DNA of 64,000 bases from Dipteris shenzhenensis (Eukaryota; Polypodiophyta; Polypodiopsida; Gleicheniales). Below are positions 23,161 through 35,779 of the stretch, piece after piece. The stretch lies in the NCBI GenBank assembly GCA_047967505.1, contig CM106541.1. One strand, 5' to 3'. How positions within the stretch are numbered: position 1 is the first letter of the stretch; each line of letters begins with the position of its first letter. The position numbers were made by a program, and so were the translations under genes. Below the pieces are notes generated by a model. The model was given only the letters and a program-made list of their open reading frames with translations, ran no database searches and was not told the origin of the DNA.

Positions 23161-24230
23161 ATTCAAACATAGTGCCTAGGCTTGGATAAAGCATCACATT
23201 GACATTGTAACACTAATAGGTAGCATCCTCCCTTCCCCTCCATATTAGTTAGTGATTGATTGGAATTTAATTTACACCTATGGTTTTCTTTTTCTCGTTA
23301 GAAGGTTTTATTATCCTCAGTCAAAGCCTTATCCTAAACTATATATTGTGGCTATCAAATTACATGGAGCCACATCTCCAGCTATTTGTGGATTCTTTTA
23401 AGGTTCATCATAAATTTTCATCATCCTTCTTTGGATCACATTGATAAATAATTATAAATAGCACCAATATCCATAGCCGTTGCATGCAATGCAGTGACAA
23501 TGAGTACAGCATTGACTCACTAGCTAGGGAAATCTCAAGTTGGCATTCGGGATGTCCAAAACGTTGTTCCTCTACATTACACCAAATGTGAACACTAGAT
23601 TCGATGTGTGACCTAGAAATATATTATTTACACTCCACTAGTATATACCAAAGGAAAAAGCATTCAAACATGTGTGACCTAGAAATATATCATTTACACT
23701 ACACTAGTATATACCAAAGGAAAAAACATTCAAACATAGTGCCTTGCTTGGATAAAGCATCGCATTGACATTGTAACACTAATAGATAGCATCCTCCCTT
23801 CCCCTCCATATTATAAACAAAGTTAGTGATTGATTCGAATTTAATTTACACCTATAATTTTCTTTTTCTCGTTAGAAGGTTTTATTATCCTCAAATCAAA
23901 GCCTTGTCCTAAACTATACATTGTGGCTATCAAATTACATGGAGCCACATCTCCAGCTATTTGTGGGAGCATTCTTTTAAGGTGCATCATAAATTTTCAT
24001 CGTCCTTCTTTCGATCACATTGATAAATAATTATAAATTGCACCAATATCCATAGCCATTGCATGCAATGCAGTGACAATGACTACAACATTGACTCACT
24101 AGCTAGGGAAATCTCAAGTTGGCATTCGAGATGCCCAAAACATTGTTCCTCTACATTGCACCAAATGTGAACACTAGATTTAATGCTCATTCAATGTGTG
24201 AACTATACACTACACTAGTATATACCAAAT
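23161..24230. repeat. Tandem duplication, two copies of about 0.5-0.57 kb
   Basis: The segment starting ATTCAAACATAGTGCC at 23161 recurs at 23728 (offset 567) and both copies run through the same landmarks: CATCCTCCCTTCCCCTCC, TTTCTTTTTCTCGTTAGAAG, ACATGGAGCCACATCTCC, CACTAGTATATACCAAA. Differences are scattered substitutions and small indels (for example TATAAACAAAG only in copy 2). No coding capacity is evident. Confidence 0.9.
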
Positions 24231-26469
24231 GATCCATGTGGCATGCTTCATCATTGCCTTGAAAGTAAAAGCCATGACCAAGCATGAGCACACAACAAAA
24301 GGCCACAAACCATCTTATCGAAAGAACCTCAGAGAAAGCATTATAGCATCAAAGGAATATCTAAATGCTCAAAAGGATGATGGATCGTTTCAATTACATA
24401 TCATCTCATCATTTGGAATGGGAAAAGTTTTAACAATGCTGAAACAAGTGATCTCCCTAAATGGCACAATTTTCAAAATCATATAATCATGCATTTTTTC
24501 CTAGTGCTATCAATCATGGTCATGTTCATCTTGGCACTTACATCTTTACATCAATAGCAACTTGGTAGTAGTCTAATTTATTGCCAATCTCATCAGTTAA
24601 AAGGATTCACTAAACTTAATATCATCATAGGATTGTATGGGTCATTGTTTGCTTGGGTGTAGCCATTTTTGGTGAGGTTCACGGACTTTTCTGTATATGG
24701 GTATCTTGCATGACCCATGCATTACTCAACGGAATTCGGCAAACTTTGTCTTCAAGTTGTAGTACACATTCCAAACTTGAACATGACAGCAAAAAATTAT
24801 GGAATAAGGATTTGGAATGAGACTGTTAAAGCATTATAAGTGCTATGTTGCATGTGAAGCATGCATCCTAAAGACTATAGGATATAGCAATTTATTCAAA
24901 AACATTAAAATTTTGTTCTATACATACATGCAACCAAGTAACTTATTCTAAAGTACACTACGTGAGCTTCTCCTCAACCCAAGGACATGCCTAAATGAGA
25001 TCATTATGCATGGGTTAATGGGCCTCCACAATGTTGTGCTAAAGTGATGCATATAACCCATTTGAGGGCATGCATGGTGGTCTTAAAGCATTGATAGTTG
25101 TTAGTATTGGTATCTAGATTCACCCTAAAATGGAAGAAGTTGAAAAAGTGCAATTTGTGCATGTGCAAAGATATTTTAATAAATCCAACACTATTTACAA
25201 TTTTGAATTGTTTCTTTTTCCATGCACTTGCTTGCTATATGGCTCATAAGCATGCCAAAGATCATTGAATTTAATAATACATAGCATCAAACCCGATAGC
25301 GTGCCCTTTGGCCTATTTGTGTTTTGAAGCATTTTAGACCACATTGCACTTGTTTGGGATATCTAATTCTACTGACATGTATCGTCAGAGGGGAAAAAAC
25401 CGATGGCTGAACTTTCGCTATTCTCGTGAATTTTGAATTCTCACACCTCCTGCCCATCAAATCTTGGAAGATTTAAGTACCTGCTGCTTTGCAAACGCCC
25501 TGCAACCCGCACACACCTCGACGTGACCTTGCACAGACTTTGGTTTACCATTGTCTTCTTTCGGGTAAGTTGTCTTCTATTCTTTGCTTGCCTCACCAGC
25601 TAGCTTCTCTAGGTGTATTCTGGACTGATCGTGGCCATGGCATCAATGGCAACATGCAGGTTGCCATGGCTTGCAAGAGAAGTAGACAGAGGCTACGAGA
25701 CAGGAAAGCCGAAAAGCCAGGTCAAGGCACAAGGAACAGAGTGCAGGTTGAGGAAAGCACTAGCACGGTATCGAATTGGCAACGGAAGACACTTTTGCAA
25801 CATCTGCGAAGGGAGAAACAATGAGAACAAAGAAGACCCCTTGCAGAGTAGCAGCAAGAAGCGGTTGCAGATGCACACATTCGATCATTGCCATCGGGGC
25901 GAAGAACATGAGCTGTGGTGTCGCTATTGGTGGGAACATTCGAGGCAGCAACATTAGGCCATTCATGTGATTATGAGTCTCGAGTCTTCACAAGCTTTAC
26001 ACTGCACTCCAAAGTTCGTAGGGTAACAACCCTACCAACACCTCGAGAGATGCATGCCCAAGAGGCGATGCTCTCTAACTTGAGAAATGGCCTATAGAAA
26101 GTGAAAGGGGTAGACAACTTAGATCAAGTAGCCGCAAAGAGGGCGACATTAGCTATGATGGTGTCGCCTAAAACAAAGGAGAAAGGGCTTGGGCACACAA
26201 TCTCCAAGATGTTGTCAATCAGAAGGACCAATGTGGCTCCAATGGTTGAACATAGAGCAAAAGCAATGCACGATCATCCTGATCCGAGAAGTCTATTGGC
26301 TTCAACAGAATGCAAGAAAAGTAGACACAGCCTAGGTGCGAAAGTCATTGCTACAGTGACGATGTTTTGGCATGAAAATACGAGAGTTTCTCCAAATAGA
26401 AAGGACATCTGTAAGAAGCGGACGGGAGGAAAGATGTTTGAGGAGCACATCATACACATGCTAGAGATA
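24231..26469. other. Unassigned DNA, short open frames only
   Basis: A plus-strand frame at 24229-24486 (85 codons, lysine-rich) and overlapping frames at 25489-26530 show no recognisable family. The 25620-26500 stretch lies upstream of the minisatellite and family 1 copy C and is richer in GC, so it might be a 5' exon or leader of that element, but no motif supports this. Confidence 0.4.
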
Positions 26470-27590
26470 CAACATAGGTCAGTGGTGCCTAAACCAACCT
26501 GGTGGTTGTTTGTGATTGAGCTTTGGGATTAAACTAGGCTTGGACTAAATGTGATTGTCCTAAACCAGCCCGGTGGTTGGAACATCATGCAACTGTAGGC
26601 TAGTTCAGCTCAATCGCCAGTTATAAGATTGTTCTGAACCAGCATGGTTGAGCAGACATTAGTTGTTGTCCAGTCCAGTGGCATGGTTGAGCAGAAATTA
26701 ATAGCAATATATTGTTATTTTACTAAACCAGCCTGGTGGTTGGAACATCGAGGGAACATCATGCAACCGTGGCTACTTCAGCTCAATCACCAGTTATGTG
26801 ACTGTCCTGAACTAGCGTGGTTGAATATACATTAGTTATTAACCAGCCCGGTGGTTGAAATTATTGTGTTTCTTAGTACTTAGATTCGTTAAATTTAATT
26901 TCCTGCTATTCGGGTCATATACCACTATTAAATTGTGGAATTCAGAAATGAAAAGCAATATATTGTTATTTTCTGATGGTGAAATTCAGAAATGAAAAGA
27001 AATATACTTGTTATTGTCTAATATGTGAACTTGAGATATACTTATTATTGTCTAATATGTCATTGTCCTCAACCAGCGTGGTTGAACAGACATTAGTTGT
27101 TGTCCAGCCTAGTGGCATGGTTGAGCAGAAATTAATAGCAATATATTTCACAATGTATTGTTATTTTACTAAACCAGCTCGGTGGTTGGAACATCATGCA
27201 ACCGTGGTTGCTTTAGCTCAATCACCAGTTATGTGATTGTCCTGAACTAGCGTGGTTGAATAGACATTAGTTATTGACCAGCTCGATGGTTGAAATTATT
27301 GTGTTCCTTAGTACTTAAATTCGTTAAATTTAATTTCCTGCTATTCGGGTCATATACCATTGTTAAATTGTGGAATTCATATTTTTTAATGGTGAAATTC
27401 CGTCAGTCTAATATGTGAGGTTGAGACCGTCAGGCTAAACCATCCTGGTGGTTGAAACTGTGACAGTGTCCTAAACCATCCCAGTGGTTGAAATTGTGAC
27501 TATCCTAGGAAAGGTGTCCTAATCTAGCCCAGTGATTGAAATTGTGACTATCCTAAACCAGTGCGGTGGTTGAAAATTGTTTTGCTTCAT
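26470..27590. repeat. Palindromic minisatellite with an internal 300-bp duplication
   Basis: About ten copies of AACCAGCCCGGTGGTT-like dyads, often followed by GAAATTGTGAC or GGAACATCATGCAACCG, are spread through the stretch. 26639-26945 and 27073-27377 are direct copies of one larger segment (offset about 434) including TTAATAGCAATATATTG and CCTGCTATTCGGGTCATATA. The same unit occurs at 13490-13715. Confidence 0.8.
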
Positions 27591-27599
27591 TATATACTT

Positions 27600-28050
27600 T
27601 AATTAGACTGTGTTTTGTAACCTTTTAGTAGTAGCAAAAAGGGGGCTCATTCTTCTGTTGTTCCCACATGTTGGGTCAACAGACGAAGTTGTATCTCAAG
27701 TTTGTGGATTAGAATCTGGACATTTCAATTGGACGGAGGAGCTTTCAGCATTGCAAGCCCTGGTACATGAGGAAACTCAAAGACATGAATGTTTGTTGTT
27801 GCAAATCACACATAGACTTTGACCTGGCTCGGCAAGCTATGAATGACTTGAGCTCTGGTCATGTTGGAGCATTGCTCCATGGGGATCGATGCCCATGCCT
27901 CCCCGATGAATACATAGTTTGTAGGCCACCTAGATCCTCATCATGTGTTGCACGGGAGGGCAGGTTTTGTAGCCTTAGGTCTGTGTGGGAGCCAGTGGTT
28001 CGTCCAAAGGGAGACCATGAGCATTATGAAGAAAGGGAGCTCATTTTGGG
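27600..28050 (+). pseudogene. Family 1 transposase, copy C, N-terminal part only
   Basis: Matches the start of copy A. It reads KPWYMRKLKDMNVCCCKSHI (27760-27820), then FDLARQAMNDLSSGHVGALL (27820-27880), then VRPKGDHEHYEE (28000-28035). The CCC-x-[SY]-H-[IV]-x-F-D block is typical of this group. Compared with copy A it carries extra residues around 27895-27975 and lacks everything after GDHE. It stops at 28036-28056 in GGGAGCTCATTTTGGGACC, which resembles the terminus of the foldback element at 35823. Upstream frames are shifted. Confidence 0.6.
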
Positions 28051-28533
28051 ACCTTGAGAGAAATCCACAATTTCTTCTTTTTTCGTGAGTCCGAAATATA
28101 GGAAAGTAATAAAATACTCCTTAAAATATACATAAATATTGTAAACATGTTAGAGAATGACAGTGGGTGAAAGGATAAAGATATTCTTCTATATTCACTC
28201 CCATATCTCATGAACGTTATTATTCAATGCTCCTACAAGCCACGTCTTTCTCTCAATCATTTTCTAGCCATCTCCACGATCATTGAGCTTCTCTATCAGA
28301 ACACCATAACTAATCTCGCCATGCCTGTTTTTCAAAGTTTACCGCCTCTACGAGTCTTTATCTTATGAAAGAGTAATGAAATCGCGAAGCAATATTGGAA
28401 AAACATTGCACTGAAAATGGCAACACCAAAATCCAACTCTATAGAACAAGCCAACAAGAGATGGCAACACCATCTTCATATTGATTTAGCTCAAGAATAT
28501 GCGCCTCTTCCAAAATGACAACACATCGATGCC

Positions 28534-28950
28534 ATGCAAAGAGAAAACATGAGGAGAGAAGGTTTACAACATATCGACTTATGGTATGATGGAAAGATTT
28601 ATCCAAAATGTTTTGTCGGAAGGTCTACACCACCATTCTCAAATCCGACAACATTGCTGAAATTTGTGGGCGACGGAAGAAAAGGTATGCATGGATACAT
28701 CACAGCTCAGTATCAAGTTGCGCACATGTATAAGTCTTTATATGAGCAAGAGGCAAACACAAAACTACAATAGATAGCCAAAACTTCTAGATTGAAAGAG
28801 CAGTTACATAATGAAATTGAAGAACATACAAAGACGAGGGAGGAGTTACGTAAAGCAAGATCGAAAGCGACCCCTTTGGGAGATAGGCTTCAAGTAGAAA
28901 ACTTCTCAACCTTGCAGAATTGAAATCAGGAAGTGGAGGGTGCAAGTGTC
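28534..28950 (+). other. Unknown open frame followed by coiled-coil-like sequence
   Basis: A 79-codon frame (MQRENMRREGLQHIDLWYD...) is followed after a stop by RLKEQLHNEIEEHTKTREEL, a charged, heptad-like segment (28780-28860), and another stop near 28920. It lies just upstream of the family 2 blocks and may be their N-terminal part. No family recognised. Confidence 0.35.
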
Positions 28951-29399
28951 AAGTACGATTGCTAAAAGCGTTTACTATTTTCAATGCCAGGCTATGTGAA
29001 TCTTCCTTTGTTAACTCCTATTTATGCATCCAGTTTGTAGGAAAGTGTTGGAGCCCCAAAATGAAAATGTTGATTTGAACGCTCTTCCCGTAAAACAAAT
29101 GAAAGGTCTATTTTCAACGACTATTGTGAAAGGGATGATTGAGGAAAAGAAGTTTAAAACCATCAAACGCAATGTTGTGCAACAATTCGTGGAAAGCAAT
29201 AAAGTTGATGTAAACTTAATTCAGGAGGCTCTCGATGAGAGTGGGGTTAGTAGGAAAGGTTATTCTTCTACTTTCAAAGCAGTGTCATCAACTTTTAAAT
29301 ATCAAAGGATCAAACGTTGTGTGGATAAAAATGTAAAAAAGTTTCTCACTTGTTGCATGCTGATGGGTGAGTGCATAGCTATGTACATAGCTAGTTGGT

Positions 29400-31400
29400 A
29401 GTGGAAATGAGCTATGCATACTCTCATAAAAGACTCCACATTGATGATATACTTTCTTGAGATGGCAGATGCTTCTCCAGGGACTTCTGGGAGATGATGA
29501 AAAGTAGTGTGGGTACATCAGGCACTCCAGAGCATTTGGTGTGGGAGGACATGTCTTTGATTGTTGTCCGGAGCTATGTTTGTCTTACCATGATTGCTCC
29601 TGATTTGTAAGTCATGTGAGCAATTATATCATGGGTTGTGGGCGTGCTTGAAGGTTATGTGCATTGGTGGTGCCTAAGGTTGGAGTATAGGCACTAATTG
29701 CCTTGGTATAAAGTTTGAAGGGAAGGGTGAAGAGTGGTGAAAAAGGAAATGCATGATGTGGCTAATTTACAAGGAAAGAAGCCATGCATGTTACGTAAGG
29801 CTGGAAGGGAAGCTCCTCGTCAATGAGCTAGCAGATACACAAGTGGACAGCAACCAAGGGTGGCTGGAGAATGATCCTGAAGGGAGCACGCGTCGCTATA
29901 CTGGGTACACACACGGAGGATCATCACATGAAGAAGGGCTACTGGAGAGTCCTGGAAAAGATGGGCTGCTTGGGTGGAGGATTTGGCGACAAGGTGAGGT
30001 TATGAAGAGGAGGGAGATGGCCAATGGAGGGGGAGCAGAGGATCCCTCAGCAGAGGAGTATGGGGTAGAGTCATCGTGGGTTGATGGGGGCATCGACTGC
30101 AGGCTAGGAGGGAGAAGGGGATTGTGCTTGTGGGTTTAGGGGTCGCCACAATGAGAAGGAGATCTCGGACTGATGAATGGTGAAGGATTCCGAAGGGTGA
30201 GGAGATAGCCGTGAGCTGGAGGACCATTGGAAGAATTGAGAGCTTCGTGAACTCTAGAGCATGGATGAAGGCGTCACTACTGGAGAAAAAACCGTGGAGA
30301 CCTGGGCTAGCAGGGAGCCTCATTATTACGCAAGTTGAAGCATAAGAGGAGACTGGAACCTCATGAGTTTTGAGGAGGAAGTTCATGGGCTCACATTACA
30401 GGAGGAGGTGAGCTCCGATGCAACGAAGGAGGGAGCTGGGGGTCATTAATGGGGGTCACCATTGGTATGAGAAGCTGAAAAGTGGTTCACAGGGGGAGGA
30501 GGCTGCTGGGCCAGAGGTGATGCTGCAGTGATGGAGATGATTGCACGAAGGGAGAGATGGGCAACAGAGGGGGAGAACGCGAGCTGAGGAGGAGCGAGGG
30601 ATGACGGGCGTGCTGTAGTGTGCTCGTAGGTAGGCTGGTGGTCGATTGGACTAAGGAAGAGCTACTGTGAAGAAACGACGACGGTGGAGACAGGAGCTTG
30701 GAGGGTCTTGGCTGTAGCATGACTAATGTGTGGAAGGAGGAGGACGCGAGCAAAGAAGGAGTGGGGAAGGTCCATTGTTGCTTTGGAGAGAGCTTCGCGA
30801 TTTGGCTAGGCATCGCTACTGCACAAGAGGAGTCCCTTGGATAAATGAAGGCTAGAGTTCATGGACAACAGAGGCAGAAGTTATGTGATGCAAGGGAGGA
30901 AACCATAAGGCCAGGATCATTATGAAAGTAGAGGCACAGGCTATGGCTTTTGTTAGAGGAGGAGGGCATCGTAGATACGGGGGAACTTGGCTTTGAGGAA
31001 TCTTGCTTGGGGGGTGATGGAAGCCAAGAGCTTCTCAATTCGGAGGGATGATATGCCTTGGTGCAGAAGGTATCTTAGGTTCTCGGGGATGTATCTAGGT
31101 TCTCGGAGATGAAGATACAAAGGAGCAGGTGGCGCTTACAGAGGTCTTGATTTCTGAGTACTGAGTTGGGCTCAACTCAAGTCTAAGGAAATAAGTAGGA
31201 GCTTGTGTTGGGCTATGTAGTCCACTGGGTCTTTCTGAGGTTGTTAGAATTCTAGAGGAAATGTGGGCAGAGTGTGAGTTGTATCAGAAGATGTGTAGAG
31301 AGAAGGATGCTGAGTGAATGCCTTTTGCCTTGTGATTGCATTGTTCAGTTGTTTTAAACGTGGATGAGGGTGGATGTAAAGGCGCATTGGGCTCTACTGC
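29400..31400. other. Purine-rich, GC-rich segment between family 2 blocks
   Basis: The plus strand is dominated by GGAG/GAGG words from 29750 to 31330, unlike the AT-rich flanks. Opposite-strand open frames rich in Ser/Pro/Leu are by-products of that bias. It could be an insertion (for example a retroelement leader) or a long intron; no termini or target duplications were found. Confidence 0.45.
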
Positions 31401-33134
31401 TTTTGTCCATCCAACATGTGCTTCTTCCAAATCCTACAGAAATTTGGAATTTAAGAGCTTCACTCAACGAACAAGTAGATGATTTTATTGGTCAATGGTT
31501 GCATATTGAGGATGTATTTGAAGGTAGTGAGGGGACCATTGTGTATAATCCTTAGAATAATATTTTTGTTGATCTTTGAACAATTACAAAAAAGAATGGT
31601 TGAATTCTATGGAATCACATTTGAAGAGTGTTAGGGATGGCTTATATTTGTCATAAAGTTGGATGAATGTGAAATTGTGAAAGAGAAAAAGATTGAAAGA
31701 GTGACCATCACACTTATGAATAGGGCACTTGATACATCAATCACTAGAGAAAACTCAAAGCATTTCAGTGTATAATCCGAGAAGCATATTTGGTGGTTGG
31801 GACCATTTGAGGTAAGCGTCAACTTTCATTTTGTTGTTTCATTTCATTTATTATATCTAGATGCTTTAATATAGTTTCTTCTTAATGGCAGGTAAAGACA
31901 GAGTATCACCAAACCTTGTTTTGGGTGTTTCACCATACCAAAATACCAAAAGTCATAAAAAACTAAGTTCAATGAGGGCAACTTCATGTTGAAGGCAAGG
32001 GTGATTTCCAAGTTGATTGGCATATGGCAGGGGACCTCAAGACCCTCAAATGTATGTTCAACATAAGAAACGGAGGTAATTCAAAATCTCCATGCCTTTA
32101 CTGCAAGGAGCCAGCCCACCATCTCATGGATCCTAAATGGTGGAGGAAAGCTCCTAATAGGGACAAGAGTGATCATGAATTAAAAGCAGTACTTGATATT
32201 CGTTTGTGTAATATACATATATGCACATTGCATGCTTTGTGTAGAATCGTTGATAAGTTGGTCTTTTTGTATATTGGATTTTCTTGGAAGATTAGAAAAA
32301 GTATTATCGGACATGGGTCTCCATGGAGGAGATGTTCATATCATAACAGATATCAAGAAGTCCTCAAATGGAAAAGATGTTCCTATCAAACCGTCAATTG
32401 GTGGAGTCAAAGCAAGAAGATTTTTATCAAAACCACAAAGAGAAGGGAAACTTGGTAGATGATCAAGATATGTTTCCAGGGTGAGATACAGACTTTGGAA
32501 GCATGTGCATAATGCACTTAAAGATGATATGGCAGATGGTGTTTCTTGAAATGTTAAAGCAGAGGTATGGAAATCCTTAGACAAGCTTTTCCAACTTTGT
32601 GACAAAAAGACATGGACCAAGTGCGATCATCGTGTGTTAGAAGAGGAGCTAAAAACTTTTGGAAAATCCATGAAATAAGCATGGACAAGCTGCAAGATAA
32701 CACACTACATGGTAAGTTGAATTAATTTGTTTTGTATTCATAGTTTGTACTTTCAAACATGGTTTACAAAGTTCTGACTTAATATTTTCTGTGATTGCAG
32801 CATATTCTTTACAACCACCTTCCATATTTTGTTAAATAGTATGGATGCCCTACAATATGGTCAACAAAAGGAATGGAAAAGTCTCATTACATAGCAAGAA
32901 ATGCTTTTTTTTGACATACACAGCATTTTGGAGGAGCACATAAGGCAAATATAGTCTCAAAGAAGTATTTCAGTGGTTTTTTAGAGGTATACTTCAAAGG
33001 TTGCAAATCTAGAAAAAAGTTTCATTGTCAAAAGTTAAACTTGCCTTTAATATGGCACAAAAGAAAAGAAGAAGGGAGATCCTTTGATAATTCAACAGCT
33101 GCACAGAAACACACAGGCTGGCGACAATCAAAGG

Positions 33135-33380
33135 CTCGGGGGGGTCACTATGTATAAACCCTCTATATCACGTGCGTTCAAGGCCTATTTCTAAAATCCC
33201 TTATCTGTAAATTTTTCATTAATAAAATGTACCCTTTTTCTATACAAATCTGTAAATTTTTTCCAAAATTGTTTTAAATACTCCCTTATATAAATTAACT
33301 TTTGTATAATTTAGATATTAAAAATGTCCTTTTGTTGAACTCACGTGATAGGGTTACATATGATGAGTGACCCCCCCGAG
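33135..33380. mobile_element. MITE, 246 bp, with 15-bp TIRs and 8-bp TSDs
   Basis: Both ends carry the perfect 15-bp inverted repeat CTCGGGGGGGTCACT, and the similarity continues more loosely to a CACGTG box at each side. ATCAAAGG is present directly outside both ends (33127-33134 and 33381-33388). Eight-base duplications are typical of hAT elements, and also of P elements; the terminus does not decide which. It has no coding capacity. Removing it with one ATCAAAGG joins the family 2 coding frame. Confidence 0.92.
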
Positions 33381-33480
33381 ATCAAAGGTCTATGTGAATC
33401 ACAAGTGGATGGATAGAGTTGGAAACCTTATGGAGATTTATAACAATGAACTAGAGGCTTTGTAATATTTAAAAAAAAAA

Positions 33481-34239
33481 ATCAATACAGAATATGAGCT
33501 GACTATCTTTTTCTTGTAGGACTTTGTGTCCTTTGTAACTTATGACAATACAATATACTTGAGTTTACTCTTGTACTTCTTTTACATCGAGCTACTCTCC
33601 TTCGATCTGTTTAGCCTCAGAATCCAGAAGAAACAGCTCTCTAATTCTAATCAAATGATGCTTTCCATAACCATCTAATTGGCTAGGATCTTTGATCCCT
33701 AGTGCTAAAGCGTAAGTAGTGTGTATGTCAAAAAGTACCCTACCCTTGAGCACTATTTACTAGGGCCATATCCAAAAATATCTAAAGCAGATAATTTCTC
33801 AATCAATATAACTTTGTCATTCCGCCAATTTAACTGGTACCCACTAAGGAACTTTGACAAACATTTTAAAAAGTAGACAGCTGTCTCTCCATCGTTACTT
33901 AATTGTCTGTGGTATATCATAATCTTGGCAAATGACATCTTGTTCATGTACTATGCAAGGGAAGACAACTATCCAAGTCCCCTTTCTCGGCTCCCATAGG
34001 ACCTTCTCAGAAAACTGTCATCTTCAATATAGAGCTATAGTAGAAAAAAAGAAGCAATGAGATATATATACAAGTCTTGCTAAAAAAGATCTAGCAGAGA
34101 AAATAGTGAGATAGTTTAAAAAAAGAAGAAATGAGAAATATATACAATCCAAAAGATCCATGATAGTGAGATAGCGTACCTTCATATTCTCATCATCCTC
34201 CAAAATTTTATCGATCCAAAGATTAGTGCTTCTCCCTGT
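33481..34239. other. AT-rich DNA without a supported gene
   Basis: A minus-strand frame at 33753-33947 (MNKMSFAKIMIYHRQLSND...) is open for 64 codons but has no recognised domain. 34060-34150 has two copies of GAAGCAATGAGATATATATAC-type sequence. Confidence 0.4.
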
Positions 34240-34275
34240 CAAGCCTCTCTCTCTCTCTCTCTCTCTCTCTACCTC
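34240..34275. repeat. (CT)n microsatellite
   Basis: CTCTCT run of about 30 bp followed by a C-rich pyrimidine tail up to about 34300. Confidence 0.9.
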
Positions 34276-34319
34276 ACCCCCCCTCCTCTCCCTCTATCTG
34301 TACTTGATCTCTCTCTAAT

Positions 34320-34990
34320 AAGCATACCAAGCTGTACTAACTCCCCGTCCTCTGGTCTCATTGATGACTTCAAATCCAAACTAGGCTAGGCATGTCCCAT
34401 ACCCAGTGCAAATATGTCACCAATTGAGAGATGGCCTCTGTCTGAAGTGCTGTATAGCAAACTGCCCCTGTACTAGTTGATGAGGGACAGAGGGCTGCAT
34501 ATCACCTGTCATCTCTCAAATCTCCACTCTGTTGCCAAAAGATCACTCCCCTAGAAAGGCGTCTCACTAGGGTATGAAACAACCTAGCTGATACGGGTCT
34601 GATAAAAACTGTTGCTAAATAACTGTATGCATGTACAATCTCCACCTCCTCCCCATGGTATGTGAAACTTTGTCTGCAGGGTTGTTAGCGATGAGGTTTT
34701 AAAGATCATAGCCGTGGTCTTCCCAAGATTAACAGTCAGGTCTCCCTCTCCCCCCTTGCAAAACATCTTCAGGGCATCCAAGTGTCTCTGCAGAGCTATT
34801 TGCCAAGGGGGATAGAGGGCAATATCATCTCCACATAAGAGTATCATGTCTGCCAACAATGACCCCTCCCCTCCAAACCTGTGATCTTGTGCTCCAAAAA
34901 GTGAGGGCATCCATCCTTTACACCGATCATTCCCTCAACTCAGTTTGACATACCACCCAATGCTCGAAATCTCCCTTTGATTGACTCATG
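34320..34990 (-). pseudogene. LINE (non-LTR) reverse transcriptase fragment
   Basis: The minus strand at 34680-34870 reads LLCGDDIALYPPWQIALQRHL, then DALKMFC and DLTVNLGKTTAMIF, the F-A-D-D active-site block and following helix of non-LTR RTs (family form: LLFADDIALLS...LQ.HLDAL..FC....LTVN..KTK.MIF). The active-site motif has CGDD rather than FADD. Upstream and downstream parts (MSWGVVRLHESIKGRFRALG near 34990; FHTLVRRLSRG near 34560) are only loosely recognisable and are in other frames. Neighbouring DNA is microsatellite. Confidence 0.65.
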
Positions 34991-35096
34991 TAATCTCACC
35001 ACCCCCCAGCTCATGATTCCTAGATCATTAGTCATCCGTCCTCGTGGAATCCTTAAAATATTCCAAAGTTTATGGTCAGATATCATTTGCAATGAT

Positions 35097-35179
35097 TGTC
35101 ATTATCTCTCTCTGCCTCTACTTGATCATTGAAGCTCTCTAGCAAGATCACCCCCCCTCTCTCTCTTTGCCTCCACCCC

Positions 35180-35221
<42 letters not shown>

Positions 35222-35273
35222 GCTCTCCAACATGATCACCCCCCTCTCTCTCTGCTTCCACCCCCTCCTCCAA

Positions 35274-35323
<50 letters not shown>

Positions 35324-35527
35324 TTGTGTGTGTGTGTGTGTGTGTGCATGTGTGTGTATGTGTGTGTGTACAAAACAATGCGATATGGAGGGTTGGGAAT
35401 GTCCCAACCCTCCATATCGCTTTCTTTTGTACACTTTCTCTGCTCCCTCTCCCTGTCTCTCTCTCTCTCCTCCCAAGCCTCTCTCTCTCTCTCTCTCTCT
35501 CTGCTTGCCCCCCCGCCCCCCCTCTCT

Positions 35528-35568
<41 letters not shown>

Positions 35569-35779
35569 GCAAGCTCACCCCCTCTCTACCTCTATCTCTA
35601 CTTGATCTCTTTCTTCCTATCTCCCACTCTCTATGTCTCTCTCTTTCTCTCAGGCTCTCCAGTAAGATCCCCCCATCTCTCTCTGCCTCCTCCCCTCCCC
35701 CCCCCTTCTCTCTCTCTCTCTCTCTCGCTCACTCGCTCTCCAGCAAGATCACCCCCCTCTCTCTCTGCCTCCACCCCCT

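Larger units (their letters stand above)
29024..33470 (+). pseudogene. Family 2 transposase-like protein, interrupted and decayed
   Basis: Recognisable blocks in order: MIEEKKFKTIKRNVVQQFVE and SGVSRKGYSSTFK (29130-29310); LLPNPTEIWNLRASLNEQVD and a NIFVDL block (31420-31580); IERVTITLMNRALDTSITRE (31690-31750) and SVYNPRSIFGGWDHLR (31765-31815); WHMAGDLKTLKCMFNIRNGG with SPCLYCKEP (32015-32115), a probable CxxC zinc site; LCNIHICTLHALCRIVDK (32200-32260); GMEKSHYIARNAFF-like (32865-32910); GWRQSK | VYVNHKWMDRVG (33118-33425). This set resembles a group of uncharacterised transposase-like proteins I associate with invertebrate genomes. Stops and shifts are frequent (31553, 32285, 32550). About 2 kb of unrelated DNA separates the first two blocks, and a MITE splits the last. 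Confidence 0.5.

Noticed and set aside
28990-29330. Copy C and family 2 as two genes of one transposon
   Set aside because: Copies A and B of family 1 have no family 2 sequence next to them, so the adjacency at 28-33 kb is better explained by independent insertion.
30000-30813. Ser/Pro-rich minus-strand frames
   Set aside because: Complement of a purine-rich stretch; no motifs, and the bias explains the openness.
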